Both the position numbers and the translations under genes were made by a program. Shown in pieces: positions 16,433-25,450 of a stretch of DNA of 64,000 nucleotides. Within the stretch, counting starts at the first letter, position 1. Every line of letters begins with the position of its first letter. The DNA comes from Spirochaetota bacterium (lineage in GTDB: Bacteria; Spirochaetota; Spirochaetia; Sphaerochaetales; Sphaerochaetaceae), in NCBI GenBank assembly GCA_918298275.1, contig CAKJZO010000081.1, positions 1 to 64,000 of the forward strand. Reading direction: 5' to 3'. The notes below the pieces were generated by a model. It did not search any database. It had not been told where the DNA came from and saw nothing but the letters and a program-made list of their open reading frames with translations.

Positions 16433-17371
16433 TCATTTCAATATCGATTTGACTTTGGCGCAGATATCCTCTGCCCTAAGATTGTATTCACCTACCAGAT
16501 AATCCACCGTTCCGACCTGCCCGAAGCGGTCGTCGATTCCTATATATCCGATCCTGCATCCGGGACACTCCTGGGAAAGGAGCTTGGTAACTGCAATTCC
16601 CAGCCCTCCGTCGATCTGATGGTTTTCACATGTGACCACTGCGCCGGTCCTTTCGGCACAGGAAACAATCAGGTCCCTGTCGAGCGGCTTAACCGAAAGA
16701 GCATCGATAACAGTAGCCTGGATTCCTTCTTTCTTTAGTTTTTCTGCTGCGGCAATTGCATTATGAACCATCAGTGCACCCAGAGCTATGATTGTGACAT
16801 CACCGCCTGAGCACAGTATCTTGGAGCGTCCGAGCATAAAGTGCTCAGCTTCTCCGTAGATATCGGTCGCCGCTTGTCGCTGGAGACGCAGATAGCAGCT
16901 TCCCTTATGCTCGTACATCGCCCTGACTATTCCCTTTACGGATGCACAGTCGCTGGGCTCGGCAATAACCAGATCCGGAACCATCCTCATAATCCCGATG
17001 TCCTCGAATGCCATGTGGGTTCCGCCGTTGAAGGCAGCCATAACTCCGGGGTCAGTTCCGACAAGCTTTACATTGAGCTTGGCATAGTTTGCGGAGATGA
17101 AGAACTGGTCGAATGTCCTTCTTGCGGCAAAGCAGCTGAAGGTGGATGCAAACGGGACAAAGCCCTGGGTGCTCAGACCGCTGGCAATGCCGACCATGTT
17201 GGCCTCTGCTATTCCGCAGTCGATTGCCCTCTTTCCGAGCTTGTCCTTCAGAGACAGCGTTCCGACGGATCTCATGAGGTCGGCATCCAGAATCACTACG
17301 TTCGGGTCCTTTTCACAGAGTTCCATTATCGCTTCACAGTAAGCGGTCCTGAGTTCTTTCAGTTCAGCCAT
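16433..17371 (-). CDS. Transketolase, C-terminal subunit (SqwH-like)
   Basis: 312 residues covering the pyrimidine-binding and C-terminal domains. CGIAEANMVGIASGL carries the glutamate that activates thiamine diphosphate, and FAARRTFDQ, GGTHMAFEDIG and PSD are standard transketolase landmarks. The split into two genes matches many bacterial transketolases and also the SqwGH enzyme of the sulfo-transketolase pathway. Predicted reactions: transfer of C2 units from 6-deoxy-6-sulfofructose and then from sulfoerythrulose to glyceraldehyde 3-phosphate, giving xylulose 5-phosphate twice. Good GGGAGG ribosome site; overlaps the N-subunit gene by 13 bases. A housekeeping split transketolase is the alternative, but no pentose-phosphate genes are nearby. 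Confidence 0.88.
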   Translation of the reverse strand: MAELKELRTAYCEAIMELCEKDPNVVILDADLMRSVGTLSLKDKLGKRAIDCGIAEANMVGIASGLSTQGFVPFASTFSCFAARRTFDQFFISANYAKLNVKLVGTDPGVMAAFNGGTHMAFEDIGIMRMVPDLVIAEPSDCASVKGIVRAMYEHKGSCYLRLQRQAATDIYGEAEHFMLGRSKILCSGGDVTIIALGALMVHNAIAAAEKLKKEGIQATVIDALSVKPLDRDLIVSCAERTGAVVTCENHQIDGGLGIAVTKLLSQECPGCRIGYIGIDDRFGQVGTVDYLVGEYNLRAEDICAKVKSILK

Positions 17372-18189
17372 TGCGGATCCTCCCCGTGGTAAAGCTCCCT
17401 CACTTCCTGCAAGGTGACCTTGGCGTTGTGGCTTTCGGCCTTGTTCTCAAGCCTTGGAAAGCCCTTGGCCTTGACAGTGTCGCATATGATCATCTTGGGC
17501 TTGCCGTTCTTCTCATGGCAGCGGGAGAACGCCCTATCCAGGTCCTTCAGGTCGTGTCCATCGCAGCGGAAGACCTCCCAGCCGAAGGCCTGCCACTTCT
17601 CTTCAAGGTCCTTCAGCCCTACGACCTCGGCAACCTGGCCGTCAAGCTGGAGCTTGTTGTAATCGGTCATCACGATCAGGTTGTCCAGCCTGTTGGCGCT
17701 TGCGAACATCGCGGCCTCCCAGTTCTGACCCTCTTCCGTCTCGCCGTCTCCGATGATGCAGTAGACCCTCTGGTCCTTGTAGCCCAGCTTTGCGCCGTAG
17801 GCCATGCCGCAGGCAACGGAGATACCCTGTCCCAGAGAACCGGTACTCATGTCTATGCCGGGGGTCCTGTTCCGGTCACAATGGCTCGGAAGCAAGGTTC
17901 CTCCCTTGTTCAGGGTCTTAAGCCACTGCATGGGGAAATAACCCTTCTCTGCCAGAACGGAATACAGAGCCGGTCCGGAGTGGCCCTTGGAGATAACCAG
18001 CAGATCCCTGTCATCTCTCTTGGGGTCCTTCGGATCCAGGTTCCTCATCTCGCCGTTGAACAGGGTCGTCAGTATCTCCACGATGGACATTGAACCGCCC
18101 AGATGTCCTACGCCCAGATTTGCAATGCAGTACAAGCAGTTCTTGCGGGTAAGCGCTGCAAATCTTTCAAGTTCGGAATAATCCTTCAT
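17359..18189 (-). CDS. Transketolase, N-terminal subunit (SqwG-like)
   Basis: 276 residues forming the pyrophosphate-binding domain. GHLGGSMS, SKGHSGPALY, TGSLGQG and the thiamine-diphosphate motif GDGETEEGQNWE...N (about residues 150-180) are all intact. It pairs with the product of the overlapping downstream gene to make one active transketolase. The start codon has GAGGTGAT upstream and lies 13 bases after the isomerase stop. The operon context, not the sequence, points to sulfofructose as donor substrate. Confidence 0.9.
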   Translation of the reverse strand: MKDYSELERFAALTRKNCLYCIANLGVGHLGGSMSIVEILTTLFNGEMRNLDPKDPKRDDRDLLVISKGHSGPALYSVLAEKGYFPMQWLKTLNKGGTLLPSHCDRNRTPGIDMSTGSLGQGISVACGMAYGAKLGYKDQRVYCIIGDGETEEGQNWEAAMFASANRLDNLIVMTDYNKLQLDGQVAEVVGLKDLEEKWQAFGWEVFRCDGHDLKDLDRAFSRCHEKNGKPKMIICDTVKAKGFPRLENKAESHNAKVTLQEVRELYHGEDPQWLN

Positions 18190-18202
18190 CTATCACCTCT
18201 TA

Positions 18203-19531
18203 TCAATATCTTTCCACAGGTATGTCCAGCAGTCGGCAGAATGCCTCAAGCTCATCCCTTATGTCGGCATAGGCAACCACGAAGTGAGGCTCCCAGCCTG
18301 CCTGCACGGAAGCATAGACAAGCTTCTCGGCATCGGCAGAAGTCTTCACGACAACAGATGCGCCCTGGAACTGCTTGCTCTTTTCAAGTGCCTCCCCGCC
18401 TGCGATGAAGGCCCTGAAGGTCCCGTTGCCGTCCTTTCCGATCCTGAACACCGTCACGGAAGCACATGGCCTGCAGCCGAAATCCATGGCTGGACCTATC
18501 TTCCTGTTGGGGTGCACTCCGATGGTGGGTCTGGAAGCCAGGGACGGTGCACACATTCCGCAATGCCAGTAGGTTACTGTGTTCTCGGAGGCATTCATCG
18601 AGACGGGATCTCCGAAGAAGACCGCTCCGCCTGAGAGTCTGGATGCAATGAACATGGAAACTGCTCCGTAGACATCGCTTTCACAGGAGCTGGCAATTCC
18701 CATGTCGTTGAGCATGGAGAGAACCGCACAGTTGGGAGTTCCGAACTTCGTGAACAGATCAGGCCAGCATCTGGAACCTATGACCTTCACGTTGTTCTCG
18801 GCGCAGAAGTCGCTGTAGGCCTTCATGAGCCTCGAATAGCCTTCCATGTTTACTTCCGGAATACCTTCATAACCGCAGCATGTCGATCTGAAGGCATCAA
18901 GGTAATCCCTGCACTCCTCTGCTGTGTACGATTTGGCCTTGTCGAGAATCTGCTCAAGGGGCACATTGACCAGACCGGCTCCGAAGAGTCTGCCGATGTC
19001 AGAGGCATCCGCACGGCCGAAATCAAAGCCTTCCGGAGTGTCCCCGATGGCCGCCACCGTGGTCTCGCGAAGCTGCTTCATGGCCTTCACCGCCTTGCCG
19101 TTGGCCTCGATTGCCTTGCGTACGGCAGCATCTTCAGGAGAGCCGAAAACATATCCGAAGTTGCCTTTTCCGCGCTTTTTCATCATGTTTGCCGCGGAAT
19201 AGGCACCCGTCAGCGAGTTCAACCGAAGCCTCTTGCCATCAATTACCGGCTCCTTGAGAGTCCACAGAAGCACCGGGACATCGGCAAATACATCCATGAC
19301 TGCTGAACAGTAGGCCGCATTGGCAAAGGTGATGTTCTGCAGGACAATCAGATCCGGATTGACCGAAGCAAGATAGTCCTTCAGATCCGCAATGGACAAA
19401 AGCATTTTGTCAGGACAGACTGCCTCATCGGCAAACAGAGAACGCATCAGGGCACAGGACTTTCCGAACTGGTCCCCTGCCACCTCAAGATCGAACGTGG
19501 GTACGCCGATCGGAACATAAACGAACTGCAC
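18203..19531 (-). CDS. L-fucose-isomerase-like isomerase, predicted sulfoquinovose isomerase (SqvD/SftI-like)
   Basis: 442 residues resembling the fucose/arabinose isomerase fold: a Rossmann-like N-terminus opening QFVYVPIGVPTF, then VLQNITFANAAY, and a C-terminal domain with metal-ligand candidates in EVNMEG, SCESDVYGA and YWHCGMC. Isomerases of this type convert sulfoquinovose to 6-deoxy-6-sulfofructose in several sulfoglycolytic clusters. As first gene of the operon it would perform the first step after glycoside cleavage. I place the start at the GTG preceded by CGGAGG nine bases upstream. The ATG 39 bases earlier has no ribosome site and lies across the predicted transcription start. Confidence 0.85.
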   Translation of the reverse strand: MQFVYVPIGVPTFDLEVAGDQFGKSCALMRSLFADEAVCPDKMLLSIADLKDYLASVNPDLIVLQNITFANAAYCSAVMDVFADVPVLLWTLKEPVIDGKRLRLNSLTGAYSAANMMKKRGKGNFGYVFGSPEDAAVRKAIEANGKAVKAMKQLRETTVAAIGDTPEGFDFGRADASDIGRLFGAGLVNVPLEQILDKAKSYTAEECRDYLDAFRSTCCGYEGIPEVNMEGYSRLMKAYSDFCAENNVKVIGSRCWPDLFTKFGTPNCAVLSMLNDMGIASSCESDVYGAVSMFIASRLSGGAVFFGDPVSMNASENTVTYWHCGMCAPSLASRPTIGVHPNRKIGPAMDFGCRPCASVTVFRIGKDGNGTFRAFIAGGEALEKSKQFQGASVVVKTSADAEKLVYASVQAGWEPHFVVAYADIRDELEAFCRLLDIPVERY

Positions 19532-19561
19532 TTGTTTTTCCCTCCGAAATAAAGAGAGTCG

Positions 19562-19577
19562 CTTATCCATTGTATCA
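19562..19577 (-). promoter_or_regulatory. Putative extended -10 promoter of the sulfoquinovose operon
   Basis: On the minus strand TGATACAAT forms an extended -10 element (TGnTACAAT, core at 19569-19574). No convincing -35 is present, which extended -10 promoters tolerate. The predicted transcript would begin near 19562, leaving a leader of about 30 bases before the GTG start of the isomerase. Confidence 0.4.
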
Positions 19578-19647
19578 CGTTTTCAGACTAATACCACGGG
19601 TTAACTAAATATTACCGGAGAGAAGATACATTAGTAACTGTAGGTTT

Positions 19648-20748
19648 TTAATCGCGGGAGTGGATCTCCACACCCTTCTCTGAGAGTTCCTTCTTGATGG
19701 CAGTCTTGTTTTCATACATACGCGCATCGGCAAGACGGATGGCATCTTCGAGGGAAGTCTCCGAATTGAGCATGGCATAGCCGAACGAGCAGATATATGA
19801 AGTCTGCTTGAGGTCCTCACGCATATGGACAATGATTGATCTGATATCGAACTCGTTCGTATTGCGGCAGATTATCATGAACTCGTCACCGCCGACGCGG
19901 TAGGCCGTGCAGTTCTGCGGACAATCCTTGCGGAAGACTCCGGAAACCACTTCCAGCGCCATATCTCCTGCCTCATGGCCAAGGTTGTCGTTGAGGTACT
20001 TGAGTTCGTTCATGTCGATTGAAACCACACCGGTGATGGTCTGGGATTCCATCACCATGTCCTGATAGAAGCTCTGACGGTTGGGAAGTGATGTCAGCGG
20101 ATCCATCTTGGCCATGTGTATGTAGACAAGCACATAGTAAAGCAGGATGGCAGAAGTGAAGATAGCACTGTAATCCTTGAACCCGTCGAAGTAGAAATAG
20201 AGCAATACTCCTACCAATGCGCCGAGGACTATGTAGCGGGAAGCTGTCCTGTTCATCTTGGAATAACTGCGGAAATAGCGGATATTCTGAACTACGAAAA
20301 CGATAATATAGAAGCCGAACAGCACATACGGCAGGTATCTCAGCGGTCCGGCTGCAAAATGGTTGCTCTCATGGTACCAGACAACGATATGTGTCCACTG
20401 AGAGAAGAAGAACAGCGGAAGGCTTATAAGCCAGGGAATGACAAACAGCCAGGCTCGTCTTGGAATCCCGTTGGTTTCCGTAAGGATGGTCATGATCATC
20501 AGAATCAACGGATAGAGGGAATAAAGGCATGCCGTCAACATGGGTCTGAGGAGACTGAGGTGCTCGAAAGTCTGGGTCCATTTCTCAAGCTCGAAGATAA
20601 TCGATTCCAGAAGAAGAAGGACAACGACGATTATAGTCAGCTTCTTCATCCTCTCCGAAAGGTGCGCACTCACACCGAGGATGACCATCAGGCCTATCAG
20701 CTCATAGATCATGGAATAGTTTTCAAGGAAATAGTTCACGATCCACAT
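19648..20748 (-). CDS. Diguanylate cyclase with N-terminal seven-helix membrane sensor
   Basis: 366 residues. About six or seven membrane segments occupy residues 1-210. A GGDEF domain follows: DPLTSLPNRQSF, then DMNELKYLNDNLGHEAGD, then the active-site VGGDEF. It makes cyclic di-GMP from GTP in response to an unknown membrane signal. The product-inhibition site (RxxD a few residues before GGDEF) is absent; the residues there are PQNCTAYR. It is transcribed toward the sulfoquinovose operon but a separate promoter and 116 bases lie between, so linkage is uncertain. Confidence 0.9.
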   Translation of the reverse strand: MWIVNYFLENYSMIYELIGLMVILGVSAHLSERMKKLTIIVVVLLLLESIIFELEKWTQTFEHLSLLRPMLTACLYSLYPLILMIMTILTETNGIPRRAWLFVIPWLISLPLFFFSQWTHIVVWYHESNHFAAGPLRYLPYVLFGFYIIVFVVQNIRYFRSYSKMNRTASRYIVLGALVGVLLYFYFDGFKDYSAIFTSAILLYYVLVYIHMAKMDPLTSLPNRQSFYQDMVMESQTITGVVSIDMNELKYLNDNLGHEAGDMALEVVSGVFRKDCPQNCTAYRVGGDEFMIICRNTNEFDIRSIIVHMREDLKQTSYICSFGYAMLNSETSLEDAIRLADARMYENKTAIKKELSEKGVEIHSRD

Positions 20749-20877
20749 ATGTTTTACCCGCCTATAATGATTACACTATTCCGTTCTCTTTTTCTACCCT
20801 TTTTTTCCAACCCGTCTGTCTTTGACTATATCAACCATAGGGTGCATAATGATATCAACCACGCAAAGGGGGATATC

Positions 20878-22062
20878 ATGGCATACACCGAGTATTTCGC
20901 ACCGACACATGTCTATTTCGGAAAGGAAACAGAGTATCTTGCAGGAAAAGTTCTTAAAGAGAAAGGCGCAAAGAAGGTCCTTCTTCACTATGGATCGGGC
21001 TCTGCAGAGAAGAGCGGACTGCTCGGCATAATCAGGAAGTCCCTTGAGGAAAACGGAATCAAGTTCATCGAACTAGGCGGCGTAAGGCCCAACCCCAGAC
21101 TCACTCTTGCCCGCAAGGGAATCGAGATCTGCAAGAAGGAGAACATCGATTTCATACTCGCAGTAGGCGGAGGATCTGTTCTGGACAGCGCGAAGTGCAT
21201 CGGCTACGGCACACCGTACGACGGGGATGTCTGGGATTTCTACTGCGGCAAGGTGGTACCGCAGAAGCGCCTTCCGATGGGAGCGGTGCTTACGCTGTCT
21301 GCCACAGGCAGCGAGATGAGCAACTCCAGCGTCATCACCAACGACGAGATTTATCCCAACGACAAGTTCGGCTGCAACACAAACCTGGGCAGACCGGTGT
21401 TTGCCCTTCTGAACCCTGAGCTCACCTATTCAGTATCGAAATATCAGACCGGAAGCGGCAGCACCGACATCATGATGCACACCATCGAAAGGTTCTTCCA
21501 CAACGGCCCGGCACTTGATTTCACAGACCGGATTGCGGCAAGCCTTCTCAAGACTGTCATTAAGAATACCGAGATAGCCCTCGAGAAGCCCGATGACTAT
21601 GATGCAAGGGCAAACCTCATGTGGGCAGGATCGCTTTCCCACAACGGCCTTACCAACATGGGATTCGAATCAAACGGAGACTGGGCCTGCCACAGACTGG
21701 AGCATGAGCTTTCTGCAATCTACGACGTAGCCCACGGTGCAGGTCTTTCGGCGATCTGGAGCTCCTGGGCACGATACGTCAAGGCCACGGACCCCTCACG
21801 CTTTGCAAAGCTCGGAAAGCTGGTATTCGGAATCGAGGACAAGGATGTAGACAAGGCCGCAGACAAGACCATAGATGCCTTCGAGAAGACTTTCTCAAGC
21901 TTCGGAATGCCCGTCAGGATCAGCGGACTTGGAATCGATGCAACCGACAATGTGTGCAGGATGCTTGCAGAGAAGGCCTCGCTCAAGGGCGCAAAGACCC
22001 TGGGCAACTTCCGTATTCTCGAGACCGAGGATATGTATCGGATTTTCAAGGCTGCAAGATAA
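20878..22062 (+). CDS. Iron-type NAD(P)-dependent alcohol dehydrogenase (BdhA/YqhD type)
   Basis: 394 residues. AVGGGSVLDSAKC near residue 97 is the dinucleotide-binding turn; GSGSTDIMMHTIERFF, CHRLEHEL and YDVAHGAGLSAIW supply the metal ligands of butanol-dehydrogenase-like enzymes. It probably reduces an aldehyde to an alcohol to dispose of reducing equivalents. It shares only the superfamily with the dehydrogenase in the sulfoquinovose operon and belongs to a different branch. The start ATG follows AAAGGGGGA by 5-6 bases; the long open frame upstream is antisense to the cyclase gene. Single-gene unit. Confidence 0.9.
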   Translation: MAYTEYFAPTHVYFGKETEYLAGKVLKEKGAKKVLLHYGSGSAEKSGLLGIIRKSLEENGIKFIELGGVRPNPRLTLARKGIEICKKENIDFILAVGGGSVLDSAKCIGYGTPYDGDVWDFYCGKVVPQKRLPMGAVLTLSATGSEMSNSSVITNDEIYPNDKFGCNTNLGRPVFALLNPELTYSVSKYQTGSGSTDIMMHTIERFFHNGPALDFTDRIAASLLKTVIKNTEIALEKPDDYDARANLMWAGSLSHNGLTNMGFESNGDWACHRLEHELSAIYDVAHGAGLSAIWSSWARYVKATDPSRFAKLGKLVFGIEDKDVDKAADKTIDAFEKTFSSFGMPVRISGLGIDATDNVCRMLAEKASLKGAKTLGNFRILETEDMYRIFKAAR

Positions 22063-22074
22063 GCAGGTACTTAA

Positions 22075-22818
22075 TCAGTCTTCGTACTCTATTGAACGCA
22101 GGAAGGCCTTTGTGCGCTCTTCCTTCGGGTTTGCGAAGAATTCCTTTGAAGGCCCGGCTTCCACTATGTGTCCGCCCTCGATGAAGATCACCTTGTTCGA
22201 TACGTTTCTGGCAAAACTCATCTCGTGGGTCACCACAAGCATGGTCATGCCCTCTTCCGCAAGCTGACGCATAACGTTCAGGACTTCCCCTATCAGCTCG
22301 GGGTCAAGGGCGCTTGTCGGCTCATCGAAGAAGATTATTTCGGGCTTTGAGGCAAGGGCACGGGCGATGGCAACACGCTGCTGCTGACCACCGGAGAGCT
22401 GGGACGGATAGCTTGAGAGCTTGTCGGCCATGCCTACCTTCTCAAGCATCTGCTTTGCAATCTCGACGGCATCGTGCTTCTTCATGCCGGCACCTGCGGT
22501 GAGGCCAAGGGTGACATTGTCCAGAACGGTCTTGTTGAGAAACAGGTTGTAGCTCTGGAATACGAATGCGGTTTTCTTCCTGAGCTCGGCGATATCGGCC
22601 TTGGTGGCCTTGTTCAGGTCAAAAGTCCTGCCGTCGAAGACCATCGTGCCGCTGTCGGCCTTCTCGAGGAAATTGAGGCATCTGAGCAGAGTTGTCTTTC
22701 CGCTTCCGCTGGGACCGAGAATGGCTACGACATCGCTCTTGTTGACGTCGAAACTGATTCCGTCAAGGACCTGGAGGCTGTCGAATCCTTTCTTTACATC
22801 ACGGATTTCAAGCATCAT
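22075..22818 (-). CDS. Amino-acid ABC transporter ATP-binding protein (second system)
   Basis: 247 residues with Walker [10 protein letters not shown]-loop [10 protein letters not shown], signature LSGGQQQR, Walker B IIFFDEP with TSALD and the switch region VTHEMSFA. It powers the permease and receptor encoded immediately upstream. Its first codon overlaps the permease stop (ATGA). Compared with the ATPase of the first importer it has a shorter core and AGAG insert near residue 100, so the two systems are not recent duplicates. Confidence 0.92.
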   Translation of the reverse strand: MMLEIRDVKKGFDSLQVLDGISFDVNKSDVVAILGPSGSGKTTLLRCLNFLEKADSGTMVFDGRTFDLNKATKADIAELRKKTAFVFQSYNLFLNKTVLDNVTLGLTAGAGMKKHDAVEIAKQMLEKVGMADKLSSYPSQLSGGQQQRVAIARALASKPEIIFFDEPTSALDPELIGEVLNVMRQLAEEGMTMLVVTHEMSFARNVSNKVIFIEGGHIVEAGPSKEFFANPKEERTKAFLRSIEYED

Positions 22819-23489
22819 GAGTTTCTTCCTCCATAGCTTGACAGACGTTTTTCTCCCTTGCGCTGGATGAATGTCAGGAAGGTACAGAACAGCAGGTAGA
22901 TCAGGGCTACCTCGAGGTAAAGCCCCAGTGATTCATAGACACGGCCGTTGATGACCTGAGCCTGGCGGAACATCTCCATGACGGAGATGGTTGCTGCCAT
23001 GGATGTCTCCTTTAGCATTGAAATCAGGGAGTTTCCCAGCGCCGGGAATGCGGTTCTGAATGCCTGCGGGAGGGCAACATGCCACATGATCTTCGGGAAA
23101 GTCAGCCCGACGCAGTAGCCTGCCTCGATCTGGCCTCTGGAGACGCTCTCCAGCGCTCCTCTGATGGTTTCAGACATGTAGGCGCCTTCATTGAAACCCA
23201 GAACCAGCATTGCTGCGGTGAATGCCGGAAGCTTGATTCCGATGCTGGGAAGTCCGAAGAAGACGATATAGAGCTGGACCAGAAGCGGTGTTCCGCGTGT
23301 TATCCAGATGTAGAACCTGCAGAGCTTCTGAAGTCCCCTGACTTTGGCATACTGGACAAGAGCCACCAGAAGCGCAACCACAAGGGCGATGGCAAACGAG
23401 AAAATGGTAAGAGGTACCGTTACCCGGATTCCGTAGCCCAGAAGCTTCGGGAAGGATTCAAGCAGTATCGACCAGAGCCTTTCGTTCAT
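22815..23489 (-). CDS. Amino-acid ABC transporter permease (second system)
   Basis: 224 residues, about five membrane segments, with the coupling loop around [20 protein letters not shown] near residue 135 and [20 protein letters not shown] near residue 65, both typical of His/Glu/Gln-type and cystine permeases. It begins 7 bases after the binding-protein stop. It forms the channel of the second polar amino-acid importer. Confidence 0.9.
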   Translation of the reverse strand: MNERLWSILLESFPKLLGYGIRVTVPLTIFSFAIALVVALLVALVQYAKVRGLQKLCRFYIWITRGTPLLVQLYIVFFGLPSIGIKLPAFTAAMLVLGFNEGAYMSETIRGALESVSRGQIEAGYCVGLTFPKIMWHVALPQAFRTAFPALGNSLISMLKETSMAATISVMEMFRQAQVINGRVYESLGLYLEVALIYLLFCTFLTFIQRKGEKRLSSYGGRNS

Positions 23490-23496
23490 CTAAGTG

Positions 23497-24282
23497 TCAG
23501 TTTGCCTTTGTCAGGTCTGTTCCGAAGTACTTGATAGACAGGTTCGAGAGGGTTTCGTCTGCTCTTGCCTGACTGAGGAATGCGTTGATGGCGTTCAGCA
23601 GCGCCTCTGTCTGCTCGCCTTTTCTGATGGGATAGCAGACGGGTTCACCGGCTACGGTCTGTACGATCTTGATGTTTGCATCGGGATGCTCTTCGAGATA
23701 GCTGTCCACCGAGCCCTTTGCATTGATCGTGGCATCCACTCTGCCCTGCTCGATCATCATCATCGTCTCGCCGAGGGTATCGACATAATCGACTGTTGCA
23801 CCGTAGTTCTCTGCAAGCTGGGCGTATGTCGAGTTGGGTGAATTGCTGGTCTTGCGGCCCTTCAGGTCAGCAAGGGTATTGATCGTGGTGTTGTCGCTGC
23901 GGACAACCAGAACCGCCTCCGTGTAAAGGTAGGGATCCGAGAATGAGAACTTCTGGGCCCTTTCTTCCGTATAGCCTACTCCGTTGCAGGCGATATCGAA
24001 GACGCTCTGCTCAACGCCGACAAGAATCGATTCCCAGGGAACCTCATGGAACTCGGGCTTCACTCCGAGACTCTGTGCCAGAAGGGATCCAAGCTCGACA
24101 TCGAAACCGGTGAGGGTGTCACTTGCATCGTGGTATGTCCATGGGGTCCAGTTGCCTTCCGTGGCGATGATCAGGGTTCCCCTCTGCTTGATTGTTGTCA
24201 GGCTGTCCTCTTTTGCGCCGGCGGCGAAAAGGGAGACAAGGCATATCGACAGTAAAGCTGCCATGATTATCTTCTTCATCAT
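23497..24282 (-). CDS. Amino-acid ABC transporter, periplasmic binding protein (second system)
   Basis: 261 residues with a signal peptide ending LFAAGAKEDS, then the SBP_bac_3 fold (GTLIIATEGNWTPW, DTLTGFDVELG, FDIACNGVGYTEERAQKF). The NGVGYTEER arrangement resembles cystine-type receptors, a weak hint about ligand. I start at the first of two adjacent ATG codons behind AGGAG; the second, three bases on, has slightly better spacing. An in-frame codon 63 bases earlier has no ribosome site. First gene of a three-gene operon, divergent from the TrkA-C gene. Confidence 0.9.
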   Translation of the reverse strand: MMKKIIMAALLSICLVSLFAAGAKEDSLTTIKQRGTLIIATEGNWTPWTYHDASDTLTGFDVELGSLLAQSLGVKPEFHEVPWESILVGVEQSVFDIACNGVGYTEERAQKFSFSDPYLYTEAVLVVRSDNTTINTLADLKGRKTSNSPNSTYAQLAENYGATVDYVDTLGETMMMIEQGRVDATINAKGSVDSYLEEHPDANIKIVQTVAGEPVCYPIRKGEQTEALLNAINAFLSQARADETLSNLSIKYFGTDLTKAN

Positions 24283-24433
24283 TATTCTCCTATATGGTTT
24301 GAATATATTAACTGATGTCGATTTTGACAACAACAAGGTGTTCAATAGTTATGAATTATCTCTTTGTGCAACCTTCCCGAATCCTATTGACGGCAGACGC
24401 GGTATCAAAGAAAATGAAAACGGAGAGAGAACC

Positions 24434-25450
24434 ATGAGCCTTGTATCTTCGATAACCCTTATAGTCACCGTCATTATCATCTACTACGCACTGATAAGAA
24501 TCTTCGCCGTGCTTTTCAGGATTACCGGGCTTCCCAAGGAAAAATCAATTTTCCAGGCCGTCTCCCTCCTTACCAATGCAGGCTTTACGACCGGTGAATC
24601 CGAGATAATAGTCAGCGAGAAGACAAGAAGGCACATAGCCACTGCAGCCATGTTGACCGGATACTTCTTCTCCGTGCTCATCGTATCGCTTTTCATCAAC
24701 CTGTTTCTGAGCATCGACTTCTCAGCCATCAGCGAGCAGATACATCTGCTTATCCTTGAATTCGGCGGAATGATTGCATTCCTGCTCATTCTGCGCATCC
24801 CTGTAGTTGATAAGGCCGTAAGCAAAGGTCTGGACGGGGTTACCGTGAAGCTTTTCAAGAAAACGGCCAGAGAAAACTACATTTCCGTTCTGGACACCTA
24901 CGGCAAGGATGCTGTCGTGAACATCTTCCTCTACAGGGTCCCCGATTTCCTCGAAGGAAAATGCATAGTCGATACGGACATGAGGAAGAAATACAACGTA
25001 AACGTCCTCATGTACACCAGAAACGGACAGAACCATTACGTCAAGGCCGATACCATCTTCTCCAAGAACGATACCCTCATTGCCTTCGGTCCCCTTGCCT
25101 CCATCAGGGATGCTTTCCTCTTGAAAGAAAGACCGGATAAGCATGACAGGAAGAAATTCACGGAATTAGAAGAGAACTCGATCTCGATCATGTCCAACTT
25201 CGGTTATCAGATCATGGCGGACATCAAGCTCAAGAGAGTACCGCCTGTGCTCTCCGAAAAGAGTCTTCTGGAAAGCAAGATCAAGGACTACTTCTCCATC
25301 AACATCATGATGGTCTCAAGAAACGGGGAAACACTGAACATCACCAAGGATACCGTCCTTGAAAAAGGAGACCGGGTCATTGCCTTCGGTCCCTATGAGA
25401 GCATCAACACTGTTTTCGGAAGCATCCGCAGTTCAGAACCGGAGGAATGA
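24434..25450 (+). CDS. Membrane protein with two TrkA-C (RCK_C) domains
   Basis: 338 residues. Three membrane segments lie within residues 1-130, followed by two RCK_C-type domains (about residues 180-225 and 270-335), each ending in the typical DTLIAFGP or DRVIAFGP strand. These small domains bind nucleotide or ions and gate potassium channels and anion transporters. The protein has neither a TrkH/KtrB pore nor a Rossmann RCK_N domain, so it is a transporter-linked regulator or a small channel of unassigned function. Start ATG preceded by GGAGAGAG. Its terminator sits inside the converging nitroreductase gene. Confidence 0.75.
   Translation: MSLVSSITLIVTVIIIYYALIRIFAVLFRITGLPKEKSIFQAVSLLTNAGFTTGESEIIVSEKTRRHIATAAMLTGYFFSVLIVSLFINLFLSIDFSAISEQIHLLILEFGGMIAFLLILRIPVVDKAVSKGLDGVTVKLFKKTARENYISVLDTYGKDAVVNIFLYRVPDFLEGKCIVDTDMRKKYNVNVLMYTRNGQNHYVKADTIFSKNDTLIAFGPLASIRDAFLLKERPDKHDRKKFTELEENSISIMSNFGYQIMADIKLKRVPPVLSEKSLLESKIKDYFSINIMMVSRNGETLNITKDTVLEKGDRVIAFGPYESINTVFGSIRSSEPEE

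Noticed and set aside
16433-18189. The split transketolase as plain pentose-phosphate housekeeping
   Set aside because: Not excluded by sequence, but the gene overlaps and the position between the fucose-isomerase-like and RpiB-like genes in one operon with a true sulfoquinovosidase make a pathway role more likely.
20116-20877. N-terminal extension of 254 residues on the BdhA-type dehydrogenase
   Set aside because: The extension is antisense to the diguanylate cyclase and has low-complexity charged composition; the ATG at 20878 has a strong ribosome site and begins the conserved protein.
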